Of a DNA stretch of 64,000 bases, positions 1-12,456 are shown in pieces. This DNA comes from Pochonia chlamydosporia 170 (Eukaryota > Ascomycota > Sordariomycetes > Hypocreales > Clavicipitaceae): contig NW_019154046.1 of the NCBI RefSeq assembly GCF_001653235.2, positions 124,001-188,000 on the forward strand. The letters are read 5' to 3'. Within the stretch, counting starts at the first letter, position 1, and every line of letters begins with the position of its first letter. The position numbers and the translations under genes are program-made. A model generated the notes under the pieces. It searched no databases. It saw only the letters and a program-made list of their open reading frames with translations, and was not told where the DNA came from.

Positions 1-58
1 GTCTTGCCTTTCTCTGTTAACCAGACATTGAAGACTATTGCTAACGTTATGGCTAAAG

Positions 59-2037
59 GTTACGTGGTATAAACGCAAGAATCTACGCATGCTCTATCTC
101 TTGCTTACAATTCCTCTGATTGGATCGTGGGCAGAGGGCTACGACGGTAGTATGATGAATGCGTTGCAAACAAGCACAGAGTGGCAGAATTTCTTCAACC
201 ACCCTCGTGGCTCGCTTCTCGCATTTTACAACTTGTCTTTTGCAATCGGAGCCCTGCTTGCTGTTTTCCCTTTTCCATGGGGGGCATATTTTGCCGACAA
301 GATTGGCCGCCGTTGGGGGACAGTTTGTGGTAATATCGTGACTATCATTGGCACCGTTTTGCAAACTTCGGCGCAGAATTGTAAGCAAGGCTCTCAAAAG
401 ATTATAATGCGTTATTTATCATGGATAAAAGTTGTTAACGGCGTCCACTTCAGTTCCTATGTTTGTTATTGCTCGAATTCTGCTTGGCATGGGAGGTATA
501 CAGCAATGCCGCACGACGTCGGCAAGAATTTTAACTAACCTTCATTCGCAGTCACCATTTCTCAAGGCAATTGTCCTCTTCTAATCACAGAATTGGCACA
601 TACACAACACCGTGCCCACATAACCGCCATGTATAACTCCAATTGGTATTTCGGCAGTATTATTGCTGCTTGGGTCACCTTTGGCACAATGTATGCACCA
701 CCAACTTGTATTCTCAACTCGTGTCTTCTAACGCATTCTTTTCTTTATACAGAAACATCAATTCGTCTTGGGCATGGAGAATTCCTTCCCTCTTACAAGG
801 TGTGGCTGCAGGCCTCCAGATTTCCCTCATTTGGTTTGTGCCGGAGGTATGTGTCCTGCACACGCGCAAAATAGTGGCGTTGCCATTTAATAATTTATGC
901 TTGTTATAGTCACCGCGATGGTTAATCGACAAGGACCGATTTGACGAAGCTCTTGAGATTCTCAAGTACTACCATGGCGAAGGAGTAATGACCGATTTTG
1001 TTGCAGCGGAATACTTAGAGATTAAAGAAACTCTTGCCCTCGAGAAAGAGTATAGCAACCGTGGCTGGTCTGAGCTCTTTCGCACGCCGGGTAACCGAAA
1101 GAGGGCTCTTATCTGCTATCTTCAGGGATTCTTCTCTCAATGGTGCGGCAATGGGCTCATCAGCTACTACCTCGTTCCGGTACTCGAGACGATTGGTATT
1201 CAAGGCAGCAGCGAGCAAGCTGGTTTGAATGGTGGCCTTCAAATTTGGAACTACATTGTCGCTCTTTGGGCCGCTTTCAACATCGACCGCATCGGGCGTC
1301 GGCCAATGGCGCTCGTGAGCACCGGGTCAATGATTATTATCTTCACCTTATGGACTGTGTTTTCAGCCATTTATGCCCAGAATCAAAATGAAGGCATGGC
1401 CAAGGGGGTTATAGTTATGATATTTCTTTTCTACACTGCATTCAACTGTGGGTGGCAAGGTCTTGTCATTGCGTATCCCGTTGAAATTTTGCCGTATGAG
1501 CTACGCGCCAAAGGGCTTCAGCTAACATTTTTCGGCATCTCCACAAACGGTACGTTCTAATTGGAAACTCGGCCAGTATCGTGGACTGATAACGATAGTT
1601 GTGAATCAATACGTGAATCCGGTCGGCATACAAAACGAGGGTTGGAAGTTTTACATTGTGCGTACTAGTACCTCTGATCCGTGACTGAGTTATTGCGTCT
1701 ACTAATCCGGGACCAAGTTTTACATTCTTTGGCTTTGCGTTACCTTCACGGTGGTTTACTTCCTCTGGGTAGAAACAAAGGTAAGAAATCGTCCAAACCT
1801 CGCCGCAACTTCTTGTCGCTAACCCAGGCCAAGGGCGTCCCGTTGGAGGAAATTGCCAAATTGTTTGACGGTGAAGACGCCAATGTTGGTGGTAATGCGA
1901 AAACAAGCCGTGCTATGGACCACCTTCGCGATATGAAGGAGAGGGGTTTGACTGCAGAGACAGAACTCACTGTTGAAGGCAAGGACACAGAAGGGGGGGG
2001 AGTCACAAGGCATGTTGAGGAGAATCATGTCAACTAA
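59..2037 (+). CDS. MFS sugar transporter (lactose/hexose permease type), 5' end outside window
   Basis: Plasma-membrane sugar:proton symporter of the major facilitator superfamily. Visible exons: 59-380, 454-495, 552-690, 753-846, 910-1549, 1599-1657, 1718-1780 and 1828-2037. They splice into one open frame of about 520 codons. Family marks seen: EGYDGSMMN after the first helix, ADKIGRRWG in the 2-3 loop, RILLGMG, the N-SSWAWRIPSLLQ segment, PESPRWL-type motif split over two exons (VPE/SPRWL), DRIGRRPM, and VETK..GVPLEEI near the C-terminus. The last is the classic sugar-porter ending. No start codon fits the first exon. A branch-like GCTAAC at 40-45 and an AG at 57-58 suggest an intron end, so the first exon lies upstream of the window. 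No stop interrupts the spliced frame. The substrate cannot be read from the sequence. It lies upstream of and parallel to a Zn2Cys6 regulator. Confidence 0.85.
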
Positions 2038-2900
2038 ACAGTGTCGTATTGTAAACTCCGCGGCAAGCTGCAACAGATAACGGCACTATTGAAATCATGG
2101 ATGGATTACGACTATTGAGATTTGTACTTTGCCTGGGCAACGGTATACGCTTTGAACCCACCGACTAAGCTTAATCATTCTAAACAAAGTGTTGTTAGAC
2201 ATTTAGTGCCGTAAAAGTCTCAAAACTTCGGTGCTGGTATCCTACCGCCAACTTTGTGACCTTTTTTTGATCTTGTCGTTCTTCGCGTTCACAAATGGTA
2301 ACAACGGAAGAACAAGTCCAGCGGGTTAGCAGTGCCTGCTATGACCAACAATGAAGAGAATATGGTCACCCCAAGAATATCCCAGTCTAGGTAAATGAAA
2401 TGACAAACTATTGGCAAGATGTGAGAGCAGAGGACAAAGGAGACCCCGGTATCTGGAAGAAAAAGCAATGCTTCGTCGTCGAACTGGTATATCTACTTGA
2501 TCCCGCTCAAAAGACATCATCACTTCGGCCCATACAGCATGTCCACCAAACCCAAACTTTGAGACAGGACTGGCATCGTAGCACAAAAAATGCACCAGGT
2601 GGCGATTGCTCCGTTCATATTTCAAGAGTGTCGTTTGTATGTATGCCACTAACAAAGGCAATGGCCCGATGCCTCCATGTGGCTTAATATCTGGTCGTAT
2701 GTTGATGACGGTGGCACAGTGTCGATCTCCACAAACCCCACACAACAGCCAACTCCTAGCTCATACACTCCGGATAAATTGACATGGAGCTCAATCTCAC
2801 ATTTCCCTCTGGATGCTCCTCTGGCTTCAACATCTAGCTAAACTTGCGCTCGTCCCATGGCCTGGCAAATGTACAAAGAACAGGAAAAAAGCCTCTCGAG
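2038..2900. other. Spacer, no supported gene
   Basis: Holds the 3' flank of the transporter and the promoter of the Zn2Cys6 regulator. A 139-codon open frame on the minus strand (2326-2745) has no recognisable domain and I do not call it. Confidence 0.5.
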
Positions 2901-5290
2901 ATGAGATCAGTTGCCGGATGGTAGGTCAGACATCGTCTTTTTGCTCACCTCAGGTTGTAGTAGATAGCGGCCATTTCATTGGACGATTGCTAACAAATCT
3001 TCCATTCGTAGCCTTACTTGTCGCCGCCGAAAGCTCAAGTGCGATGAACAAAAGCCTGTTTGCTCCCAGTGTCGCAAGTCTTCAAAAGAATGCCAGCGCG
3101 GAGGATCTGTTTTCCGACATCATCAGAATGCTTCGCTAGCCAGGAGCCATGGCAATGGCCTTAAGAAGTACTTCTCTAATCGTGTAACCTTCACACAGTC
3201 GGCTGTCTGGATGCCCATCCCGAAGACAGGTGAATGATGTGGTCCGAAACCAAAGTTCCCTGCTAATCTTTGGCCATCAGTCGTATTCATAATGGAGGAT
3301 CCAGCAACCGACAGCTTCACGACTCCAAATGGTGAATTGGGAGCTGAGCTCGACCGAGAAAGTGTCATCTTATCCCCAAATGAGACTTCACCCGATGGCC
3401 GGTATCCGCCAGGGTCAATGCCCAGGTTAGATGATGAGCGTCACAACTCTGCCTTAAAAGCAGCCGAAATCATGACTCCGTGCTCGCCACCCGAGACCAA
3501 CCTAGTTGCCAGTCCGGTCACTTGTCGTAATATCACACCTATATATGCACAGATTCCCGACTTCCAAGATTTCCGGCTGTCAAATAGTATTGATTTTTTG
3601 CTAAATCCAGAGTCCGCTACGTTTCGCAATCTCGATCGCCGAAGTTCTCATAATAGTTACGCTTTTGGCGGATCGAACCAAACGGAACACTGTAACGAGT
3701 CGCCCATATCCTTGGCTTCTTACGATTCGAACCAGAATCACTCGGCAGAAGCTGATCCAGAGGTGGCTTTCCTCTTGAGGTACTTTTCTGAGGTACCAGG
3801 CAAATGGTGCGATCAAATACGTAAATACCCACTCGCCGTATCTTATCCCTAACACCCGCACAGGTTGGATCTCTATTTTCTTGAGGGTTATTTTGAGCAA
3901 AAGGTTCCGATCAGAGCTCTCTCACACCCTCTACTAAAAAACGCCGCTTGTGCATATGCGGCTAAGCATCTGTGCAGAACTAGGCAAAAGACTGATTGCC
4001 CCAAGGCACCAGTTCGAAAGTCTCAAGTTGCGACAACTACTACATGGCCGACTTCAGAATCCATAGGTTGGGCAGAGTACAGCGCCAAATATTATTTTCA
4101 AGCAATAAAACTTCTGCGCGAAACACTCAAGCAGGCGCAAAAACTTGCATCTTCAGGCTGCTCTTCCGACGCACAGCCGACGGCGGACGATTGCGTGACT
4201 GCCACTGAGATTTCTGACGAGACTCTGGCGGCAATGGCAATCCTTTGCAATTTTGAGTTCATGAGTGCATCTGATACAGAGTGGGCGCGTCATTTGAGTG
4301 GAACGATGATAGTTTTTGACTTTCAACAAACTGGAATCATTTCACTCATAGGATCCAACCCGTCGCCATCCCGAAAGGCCATTTTCTGGAACTTTTTCCG
4401 TCAAGACGTTTATGCTTCATGTAAGCTACGTCAACTGAAATAAATACTCTATGGCACAGCTAACTCGTGGCACAGTTATTCTCGAAACAAGGACGAGGCT
4501 AGACATGTCTGACTTGGCCATGTGGAGAGCAGCAGGACTGAAAATAGATGAGCATGGGCTTATTCTGCCTTCAAGTGGTTCGAGAGAAGGAATAATGAAA
4601 GACGACATGATATCTAATGCCCTTCTCTGGATCCTTGCCAAAATATTTAACTACATAACTGACACGAATACGACTAAGGCCCGAAGCATAGCCTCCCCGT
4701 CGGAGAGTGCGGCAGCCCGGTCGACCATCGAAAGCAGCTCGACGGAGCCGAGCGAAGCAACTTGGAAACAAATCAGCCATGAGCTGAATGTTTGGTACGA
4801 CGGACTGCCAGACTGGTTTCACCCATGCGCTCGCATTACACGCAGCGCAAGTGAGCCTGCTACTGCGTCTGGCCCGCCCAGACCTGTGACCATACCGGAT
4901 ATCTGGTTCACAAGCGCCATGTGCGCATCTACTATCCAAACATATCATTTAGCACGCATATTAATGCTTGTCAATAAGCCACGGCCTGATGATGTGTTCG
5001 CACGTGGTAGCTCCGTGTTCAAATTCTTAGGAAATTATCGCAGTATTGAAGCGGAACTTCAATTTCGCAGCCGTGAGATATTCGGTATTGCAATTTCGTC
5101 GCCAACTACATCTATTGAGCTCCACCAGACACAGACCATCTTCATTGCAGCCCAGTGCTTGGTTGATGATGAGGAGAGATGCATGGCCCTGGACATTCTT
5201 CGTCGAGTCAACTCGGATCTTGGTTGGGAGACTGACTATCGTGTCCAGCAACTTTTGAGGGAATGGGGCTGGGAAGCATTCAACACATGA
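2901..5290 (+). CDS. Zn(II)2Cys6 transcription factor with fungal-specific C-terminal domain
   Basis: Nuclear DNA-binding regulator of about 711 residues. Exons: 2901-2920, 3012-3229, 3281-3806, 3864-4420, 4476-5290. All joins keep frame. The start is decided by the zinc cluster: only the ATG at 2901, spliced after 20 nt, puts the first cysteine in place. This gives C7, C10, C17, C24, C27 and C34, an exact CX2CX6CX6CX2CX6C. An in-frame stop lies upstream and there is no other ATG before it. A basic and His/Ser-rich linker follows. The central region (FLLRYFSEVPGKWLDLY, and later FRQDVYAS and TRLDMSDLAMWRAAGL) is typical of the fungal_trans_2 (PF11951-like) regulatory domain. It sits between two sugar transporters on the same strand, so control of one or both is plausible but not shown. 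Target genes are unknown. Confidence 0.9.
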
Positions 5291-6296
5291 GTTGCAGATT
5301 CATTCCACTATCTATCGCTCTTTTGTGAACCTCGGAAGGACAACCTACCTCCATAAATTCAGTTGCCTATGATTTGTGGTTGAGTCGGCCAACACCCTCT
5401 TCACTTATACACTAATAAACATACATACTTACAGTTCTTTGACTAACATAGAAGGCGCTCTTGTAACTTGTGTAGCTGTCTTTTATTAGTCCTCCTTCTA
5501 TTTTCTCCTGTGCCCGCACCATTCTTCGACGACAGCGCTCAGCCCACTGCGTTCGAGTAGGTTTGGAGGCAAACAACATGTCATGACCCACGCCATGCCA
5601 GCCACTAATCAGTCAGCCACTGGGTCGTGGCGTCAGAGTCTCTCTTCTGGACCAATTAGTGCCAGTGCTCTTAGAAACGAATTAGGAAGACTTTATAGTG
5701 TGTGACTAGAGAGGCAGCGTAATTCAGTACTAGCGATTCACTTAGCCTAGTACTCTGGCCTTTCATTTCTGCGATACTTGCAGCAAAAGTTGCAAGTTCG
5801 GTTACTTAGACGTTTTTTTTTTTTAAAAAAAAATATGAAGAAGCGCATATTCAAAATAACCCAGAGATTTGGCTTTTTCTTTGGGTGCCTTTGAGTGTGC
5901 TCGTTTTACGTCCGGAGCTGGGTTTCTAAGCCCGGTTAGGGCTTTATTGTTCGTCTGGGGAGTCCATTTCCTATTAGTACGAGAACTAAGAACTCAAAAT
6001 TGATAAATAGGCTTTACCATTAGTAGTAACAGCGCAAGAGCCGCATCAAATGAGCGAGAAGCTCATCGACGCGTACTTTGGCAAGGTTAATGTGTCTGTG
6101 AGGGAAGAAAAAGAGGGAGGCAGCTATTATCCGAGTGGCTTCATGACACCACATGGCTTTACGACGGCACGTGCCTGGCTTACTTGGCAGTCAAGTCAAT
6201 ATGTATTCGCATTTCCATCTCTCCGACACTGCCGCTGAGTTATGTATGCCGCGAGATCTGTTCCTATTACCCGACTAGCCTGCATCATCCTAGCGA
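5291..6296. other. Spacer between regulator and second transporter
   Basis: No coding exon is supported. The stretch holds a T12/A9 tract (described separately) and the presumed promoter of the transporter at 6297. Confidence 0.5.
5813..5833. repeat. T12-A9 homopolymer palindrome
   Basis: Twelve T followed directly by nine A. The two runs are complementary and could form a hairpin. They could also simply act as a nucleosome-excluding poly(dA:dT) tract in the spacer. Confidence 0.8.
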
Positions 6297-8349
6297 GTGG
6301 TACATTTACAACTCAACCACATTGCAATGCTGTCACGGGGTTCATATGGAGAAAGCTCACCGTCCTCCAATGAAACTAGCCAGGTAGGGGCAATTCCCAG
6401 TACCGGGTTCGGCATTGGACGTGGAAAATCTGGCGATGAAACTTGCACCGAAGAAGGTTTTGAGATGTCTGTACCGTCAGTACATGATATACGGACATGC
6501 GTTGCTACGCAGGACAGGACTATCGAAGCATTATGGCTTCCGCACACATTTTCCCTCTCTGACGACCATCCAAGGAGAGCACGGCGAGGTTTTCTCACTG
6601 AAAAAGACATGGTTTTCCTCACGTGCTGTCGCCAATATCCGAAGGCTATTCTCTGGTCGCTTCTCCTATTTCTCACAGTTGTTATGGAAGGATATGATAA
6701 GTCACTTATTACAGGATTTTTTGCTTTCCCAGCGTTTCAGCGAAAATATGGAGAGCACACCTCAGCTTCAGGGACATCACTTAGGGATACGGGGTATGAG
6801 ATACCACTAAAGTGGCAAATAGCACTGCAAAATGCGGCAGTGGTATGCGAGATTGTCGGACTTTTTGCCCACGGGTACATTACATACATTATCGGATACC
6901 GAAAAGTCATGATGGGAAGCCTTCTGTGGCTATGTATATCTGTTTTCCCAGCTGTTTTTGCAGACAGCACAACTACCTTGCTAGTCTCGCAAGCTCTATC
7001 AGGTATGACACACCGTCGCCCCTGTTACCCGTTAAGTCCCTGCCAATACAACTTGGTGAGTTTGCTTTGCTACCAGCACAGTCTTAACACAGAGTCACAA
7101 ATAGGAGTACCATGGGGTGTCATTCAAACATTAGCAGCTACTTATGCGGCCGAAGTCGTGCCATCAGGTTTGCGGCCCTACGTTCTGAGTAATATCAATA
7201 TGTGTTGGGTTGCTGGACAGCTTCTGGGAACTGGCATCCTCCGTGCTTTGGTACATAACACGTCAGAATGGTCCTATCGCCTCCCGTTTGCCTTGCAATG
7301 GGCATGGGCGGTTCCCCTCCTAATTGGCATTTACTTCGCGCCGGAAAGTCCCTGTAAGGAACTCTTCACTGTCATTCGCTACTCCTTTGGCCTACTCCCG
7401 TCTTATTATGTTGCTATGCTAAGCGTCACTCACAGGGTGGTACATTCGACATGAAAGACCAGCGGAAGCCCGTCACGCGCTTCGCCGGCTATGCAACCAA
7501 TCCGATCTACATATCGACGACAGCGTAGCTCTAATGGAACACATAAATGGTGTTGAAAAAAGGATGAATTACGGAGGCGCAACATATACAGATTTGTTCA
7601 AAGGAGTCAACCGCCGTAGGACCGAAATATCTTGCATGGTCTGGATGTGTCAGGCGCTTGGAGCAAACGTGTTGACTGGCTACGCTGCATACTTTTTTGA
7701 ACAGGCTGGGTTGGATGCTTCGAACGCTTTTAATCTCTCCACAGGAATGTATGCTATGGCCTTCGTTGCCGGTATGGTCTCATGGGCTCTTCTGTTCAAG
7801 GTTGGTCGCCGGACACTGTACATGTTTGGAATAGCCTCTGCATTGTTGTTGCTTGCCAGTGGCGGCATCGTGTCAGCAGTGAGTCCTAGGACTGTTGGTG
7901 AGGAATGGGCTTTGGGTGCCTTGATCATCCTCGCAACCTTTACCTATGACCTTACCATTGGACCAGTCTGTTACGTCGTCGTAGCCGAGCTTCCTTCTAC
8001 TCGCCTTCGGGTCAAGACAGTTGCCTTGGCTAGGATATCGTACAACATTATTTCGATTATCAATAATGCCCTCGTACCCAAATTGCTCAATCCGACGGCT
8101 TTGGACCTTGAGGGCAAGGTGTGCTTCGTGTACGCCGGCACGTCCCTGTTTTGTTTACTGTGGTGTTATTTTCGACTTCCAGAGACCAAGGGACTGTCAT
8201 ACCTGGAATTGGATATCCTGTTTGAAAAGAAAGCACCTGCGGTCAAGTTTGGGCAGGTTCAGAACAGGCTAGCGCAATCAGCCTACATGACGGCATCCAA
8301 CGCGGAGCGGCTCACGGATTCATGGCATGGATGGTTAGCCTACTCTTGA
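6297..8349 (+). CDS. MFS sugar transporter, maltose/alpha-glucoside permease type
   Basis: Twelve-helix sugar:proton symporter of about 622 residues. Exons 6297-7002, 7105-7353 and 7436-8349; both introns are GT-AG and in phase. A long hydrophilic N-terminus of about 115 residues precedes the first helix. Family features: VVMEGYDKSLITGFFAFPAFQRKYG after helix 1, typical of the MAL-type branch; YIIGYRKVMMG in the 2-3 loop; WGVIQTLAATYAAEVVP; WRLPFALQW-like SYRLPFALQWAWAVPL; PESPWW; KVGRRTLY; and a C-terminal LPETKGLSYLELDILFE. Maltose permeases usually begin nearer helix 1, so a downstream ATG is possible. It is parallel to the upstream regulator and transporter, which suggests shared regulation of sugar uptake. 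The substrate is inferred only from family resemblance. Confidence 0.88.
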
Positions 8350-9882
8350 CGGAGTACAGAAGCAACTACCAGTATCAATGCAGAAGCAGGCGCCGCGAAT
8401 GGTGGTTAGATTTATTAGATGTTTACATAGTGTTTTTACATAGGAGATACCAGTCAAAGGTACCACGCGAGCGTATTCTCCCGAAGAGAAAGCAAGGCGC
8501 ACAGCGCCTATGGACATGGCAGGTACCAGACCAACCCTACGCACTGGCGAGCATTCATCTACCAGTTTTAATGAAAGCAAGACATAAAGCAGCTTGCCCA
8601 TATCAAGTGTGCTTCCGTTTGCCACCGTGTTCCTGTGGAAAAAAGTGATCCTTTGCGCCATGGATGATAACGTCCGGGTTCTGATTTGCAGTAAGTAGTT
8701 CGTGCGGCCACCTCACTCGGACGCATCAGAGTTACTATAGCTTGTCTACATTGTTCCGCCCAATGTTGAAATATTCAACGAGGCCAACAACATCTCCGGC
8801 CAAATCATCCATTTTTGTACACAGCTGAACCGTCGGGCGGCTAACAAGGAGTCTCGAACAGGGAGTGTCTCGGGTGGTCGAACACAATGATGAAACGCGC
8901 ATTGTCAAGCGGGTTGAACGAGTCCATTTGACCAGAGTGTCATTTGAACCATGGTGCTGGCATGCCCTGGCTCCTGAGACAAGTAGGATGGCTGGATTTA
9001 CCCAGTTGCCAATAATCGATAACCAACTTGACAACCTGATGGCAATACTGCAGTGGCCGTGCGACCATGGTGTCTGCAGCATGGCCGCTGCCTCATACAA
9101 AAAGCCCGTCGTTATGAGTAATGTTGTGCTGTGTTGCAACTCTCGATGCCAGAGAATTCAGCAATGGGCCATAAAAGGTTGACGGGACAGCCCTGTGTGT
9201 TCCTTGGTGAAGTCTGGTTTGATATTTGGCTGCCATTGCAAGGAATTCAGGACAGGCCATCATGGATGAATCAGCTGAAAGCCAAGTTTGACCATGTTAG
9301 CGAAGGAAGCGGGCTTGATAGACACTAGAGATTTCCAAAATTGGTCAAGGGCAAGATGGCGCCTAGCGGCAACTTTGAAAACTTTGAAGACCAGCAGAAG
9401 TCTCAACCTGTCTGGTCCATGTCGGGATTGAACTTGACCCAGCCGAGCACTTAAGTAGCGGCGAGCTAGCCACTTGAGGCACACAAAGAGGGGCCATTTA
9501 TCATTTATTCGCGACACCAAAAAAAAGTCGGAGATTTGGGAGACGCTTTGGCTGAGCTCAGGCATTCTCAGCGATACTTGTTAACAATCTCATTCCCCAT
9601 ATCACTTGGTCTACAGCGATTTCCGCCTTCAACGACCTCTGCGTAGGCTCATTGACTCTTCGGATTGGCGCAGTGGTGTCTGGTGTGCCGCCTTCATCAT
9701 TGAATGTTCTGCGTCATCCTGCTTTGCTCGGTCAGCTTCATCGTCTGATCCAATTCATCCACGCCTTGGAGCGCTGTCAATCCAGGACAAGCATTACGTA
9801 CCAACATTTGAACCTATAAGCTGCAGACTTGGCCTTTCCGGGGCCCTAGCTCAATTTACTCAACGCTGAAGGTCTGTGCTGC
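8350..9882. other. Gene-free spacer
   Basis: About 1.5 kb without a supportable exon on either strand. Open frames here are short and have no domain signature. The last few hundred bases are presumed to be the promoter and 5' leader of the SET-domain gene. Confidence 0.5.
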
Positions 9883-11856
9883 TTGGACATGGCTGGCAGT
9901 ACCCTTTTTATGACTCCCGAGGAGTCGGGGCGGGTACAACAGACAGTCCAAGATGTGAGATGCAAGCGTCTGGAACAGATGGGTCAGCCACGAGAGCCCA
10001 AGGATCCGACATCATTGATCCAACAAGCTACGGGGACATCTCTCATGGAAGACATGGCATCTTCTTTGTTTGGGGTGGCTCAAAAGAAGAGTAGTCCCGA
10101 TACCATGCCAGCGTACAGCGTTGGATCGCCCTATATGCCCTGTACCACTGAATTGTCTCAACTGAAGAGCATAAAACTCATGGACCTTCGCATGGAGACG
10201 CACCATCGCGGCAGTGTCCTAGCTCTCCGCCGTGTTTCTCCAGTTGTCACACTCAAGGCCTCATCGTGGGCAGCCATGCAAGGAGAGTCCGCCCATGATG
10301 TAGAGCGCCTGGAGGTTTTCTTGCACAAATCCAAGTTTGGTCGAGAGCTCCTTGACTTGGGGTTAGTCTTCCTAGTCAAAGAGCCGTACTATACTCTCAA
10401 CAACGAAGGCGAAGCCGTGATCCGTATCGATCATCCCTCAGACCTCGTTATTCTCACATACAGCGATAGCCCAGAGTCATGGCGTAGCAGTACTGAGGGT
10501 GATTCGGCGCCCGTTACGAGAACACCTGTAAAGTGCAAAGAGGAGGGCAATGAGGCACTTGGAAAACAAGATTACGCACGAGCCCACGTTCGCTACACCG
10601 AAGGCCTGGAACAGATCTCAAAGGATGGTCACTCCAACAGTACTCTGTGTAACGATCTCCACCGCAACCGGTCATACGTCAATCTCCTTCTCCATCGATA
10701 TGACGAAGCAAAGGCTGACGCCCTCTCATCTCTTACTCGCGGCGAGGGTGAAGATGAGAAGCTCCTGGATGCAAAGGCATACTATCGAGCTGGCTGTGCA
10801 GCTTACAATCTTGGCGAGTACGATGAAGCTAAAGGTTCTTTTGAACAGCAACTCAGCCTGGAGCCCAATAACAAGCTAGCCAAAATTAACTTGCGCAGAG
10901 TCAAGATGCGGTCTGAGGAGCGCGCCACCGGAGTATACGACTTTAGCAAGATTGTGAGCGGACTGTCCAAAACGGAAGGACGCGCAGACACCGCGAGCTT
11001 CACCAGTAATACAGAGATCAAGAAGAGCCCCGGTGCAGGTCGCGGTCTGTTTGCAACTTGCAATCTTGAACCTGGGGAGATCATTATGTGCGAGAAAGCC
11101 TTTTGTGTCGTTTGGGGACATGAGCCTGAAGCCTTTTCCGTGCTCACCTGTGATGTGCGAGATGATGCCACGATCCGAGTCTTCCCTGCTGGTTTGCACA
11201 AAGCCGTGGTGCAGAGGATCTTAAATAATCCATCGCAATCAGAAAAAGTCCTAGATCTTTTTAGTGATTATGAGGGCTTGGGCAGCAAAGTCGACAAGCA
11301 GGATGGCAGCCCCGTGCTTGATACCTTCCAGGTTCACGACATTGTGCAGAGGAATGCTTTCGGCCCTGGTCAGCAGTCCGACGGCGAGGATGTAACTAAT
11401 GCCAGCACCGGGCTCTGGGTGCACGCAGCGTACATCAATCACTCCTGTGTCCCGAATGCGAAGAAAGATTACGTGGGCGACCTCATGCTTCTCCGTGCCA
11501 CACGCCGAATCGCTTTGGGGGACGAGATCACTCACTCCTATGACGAGACCAGCGATTACGATACAAGGACTGCAGCAATAAACAAAACGTGGGGCTTCAA
11601 TTGTCGGTGTGCACTTTGCCAAGCCGAGGAGGCGGATGGCCCAGCTCTGCGCAAGCAACGTTTTGAGTTGGAAAAGCAGGCAAGCGAATTGATCCAAAAG
11701 GCAAGCCCAACCGAGGTGAAGAAGATTACGGTCAACAAAGCCAAACGGCTCCAACAATCTCTCAAAGATACATACAACGACAAGCGATACAAGGGCCTTC
11801 CTCGACGTGCGCTTGGCGGGATCGAGCAATGGCTCCAAGCAGCCCTCACAAGATGA
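9883..11856 (+). CDS. TPR and SET-domain protein (SMYD-like lysine methyltransferase without MYND finger)
   Basis: Single-exon gene of 657 residues. Residues about 217-345 form tetratricopeptide repeats (CKEEGNEALGKQDYARAHVRY, AKAYYRAGCAAYNLGEYDEA). A split SET domain starts near residue 375 (GAGRGLFA, R387). It contains the NHSC motif at 519-522, GDEITHSY, and a post-SET cysteine group CRCALC (C574, C576, C579) that would bind zinc with the SET cysteine. These are the S-adenosylmethionine-binding and catalytic marks of the SMYD group, so a protein-lysine methyltransferase role is likely. Many fungal relatives lack the MYND finger, as here. The N-terminal 200 residues are not recognised. An out-of-frame ATG at 9876 lies just upstream; 9883 is the first ATG of the long frame. 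The substrate is unknown. Confidence 0.88.
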   Translation: MDMAGSTLFMTPEESGRVQQTVQDVRCKRLEQMGQPREPKDPTSLIQQATGTSLMEDMASSLFGVAQKKSSPDTMPAYSVGSPYMPCTTELSQLKSIKLMDLRMETHHRGSVLALRRVSPVVTLKASSWAAMQGESAHDVERLEVFLHKSKFGRELLDLGLVFLVKEPYYTLNNEGEAVIRIDHPSDLVILTYSDSPESWRSSTEGDSAPVTRTPVKCKEEGNEALGKQDYARAHVRYTEGLEQISKDGHSNSTLCNDLHRNRSYVNLLLHRYDEAKADALSSLTRGEGEDEKLLDAKAYYRAGCAAYNLGEYDEAKGSFEQQLSLEPNNKLAKINLRRVKMRSEERATGVYDFSKIVSGLSKTEGRADTASFTSNTEIKKSPGAGRGLFATCNLEPGEIIMCEKAFCVVWGHEPEAFSVLTCDVRDDATIRVFPAGLHKAVVQRILNNPSQSEKVLDLFSDYEGLGSKVDKQDGSPVLDTFQVHDIVQRNAFGPGQQSDGEDVTNASTGLWVHAAYINHSCVPNAKKDYVGDLMLLRATRRIALGDEITHSYDETSDYDTRTAAINKTWGFNCRCALCQAEEADGPALRKQRFELEKQASELIQKASPTEVKKITVNKAKRLQQSLKDTYNDKRYKGLPRRALGGIEQWLQAALTR

Positions 11857-12456
11857 GTCTCAGGTCACACACGAGTCGCTGTATTCTCAAGAGTCAATCT
11901 GATGGAGGGCACAAACCACCTGCTACAGATTTTGTACGTATGTATTCTACTAAGTAAATATATAGCTTAGAATATCTATCTGCTGGTTATGTGCTCGTCA
12001 GAGTGAAGGTTTTGTCAAAACTCTGAGTACCTATCCCTACCTGACGTCGTAAAGTGACGGGATGTCCTTGTCATTGTGTGCACCAGACATGTTACGAAAC
12101 ACAACATTAACACTTGGCGCTCGGGTCCGAATTATCTAAGCATCCAGTCCTGTTCAGCTCTCGCCAGAAAACAGAAGTGAACTCTTGTACGAGACTTCAA
12201 TACAGCATCAGGGCACAAATCACACGCCTCCTGACGAAATCCAGGTAACAACGCCCCGGGACAACATTGAAAGCCCCACCATCGATTTGCAGCAAGGTTA
12301 TTAGAAACGATACAAGTAGTACAGATGGGTATTTTATAGAAGTACCGGAATTAAATCGGGTCGCTGCATGATCGGCAAGTTTGGGGCTGGCACTATGTTC
12401 AAATTTGTTGCAGCTACATGGGATAAATACAGCTTTAGGAACTCTGCCACGCGACC
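11857..12456. other. Convergent 3' spacer
   Basis: Lies between the converging ends of the SET gene (+) and the carboxypeptidase gene (-). It should hold both 3' untranslated regions. Nothing else is seen. Confidence 0.5.

Noticed and set aside
2326..2745. 139-codon minus-strand open frame between transporter and regulator
   Set aside because: No domain, no consistent splice pattern; a vague resemblance to a membrane protein was not reproducible in any one frame.
5960..5990. AGTACGAGA word resembling the sarcin-ricin loop of large-subunit rRNA
   Set aside because: Only nine bases match and the flanks do not follow rRNA; coincidence.
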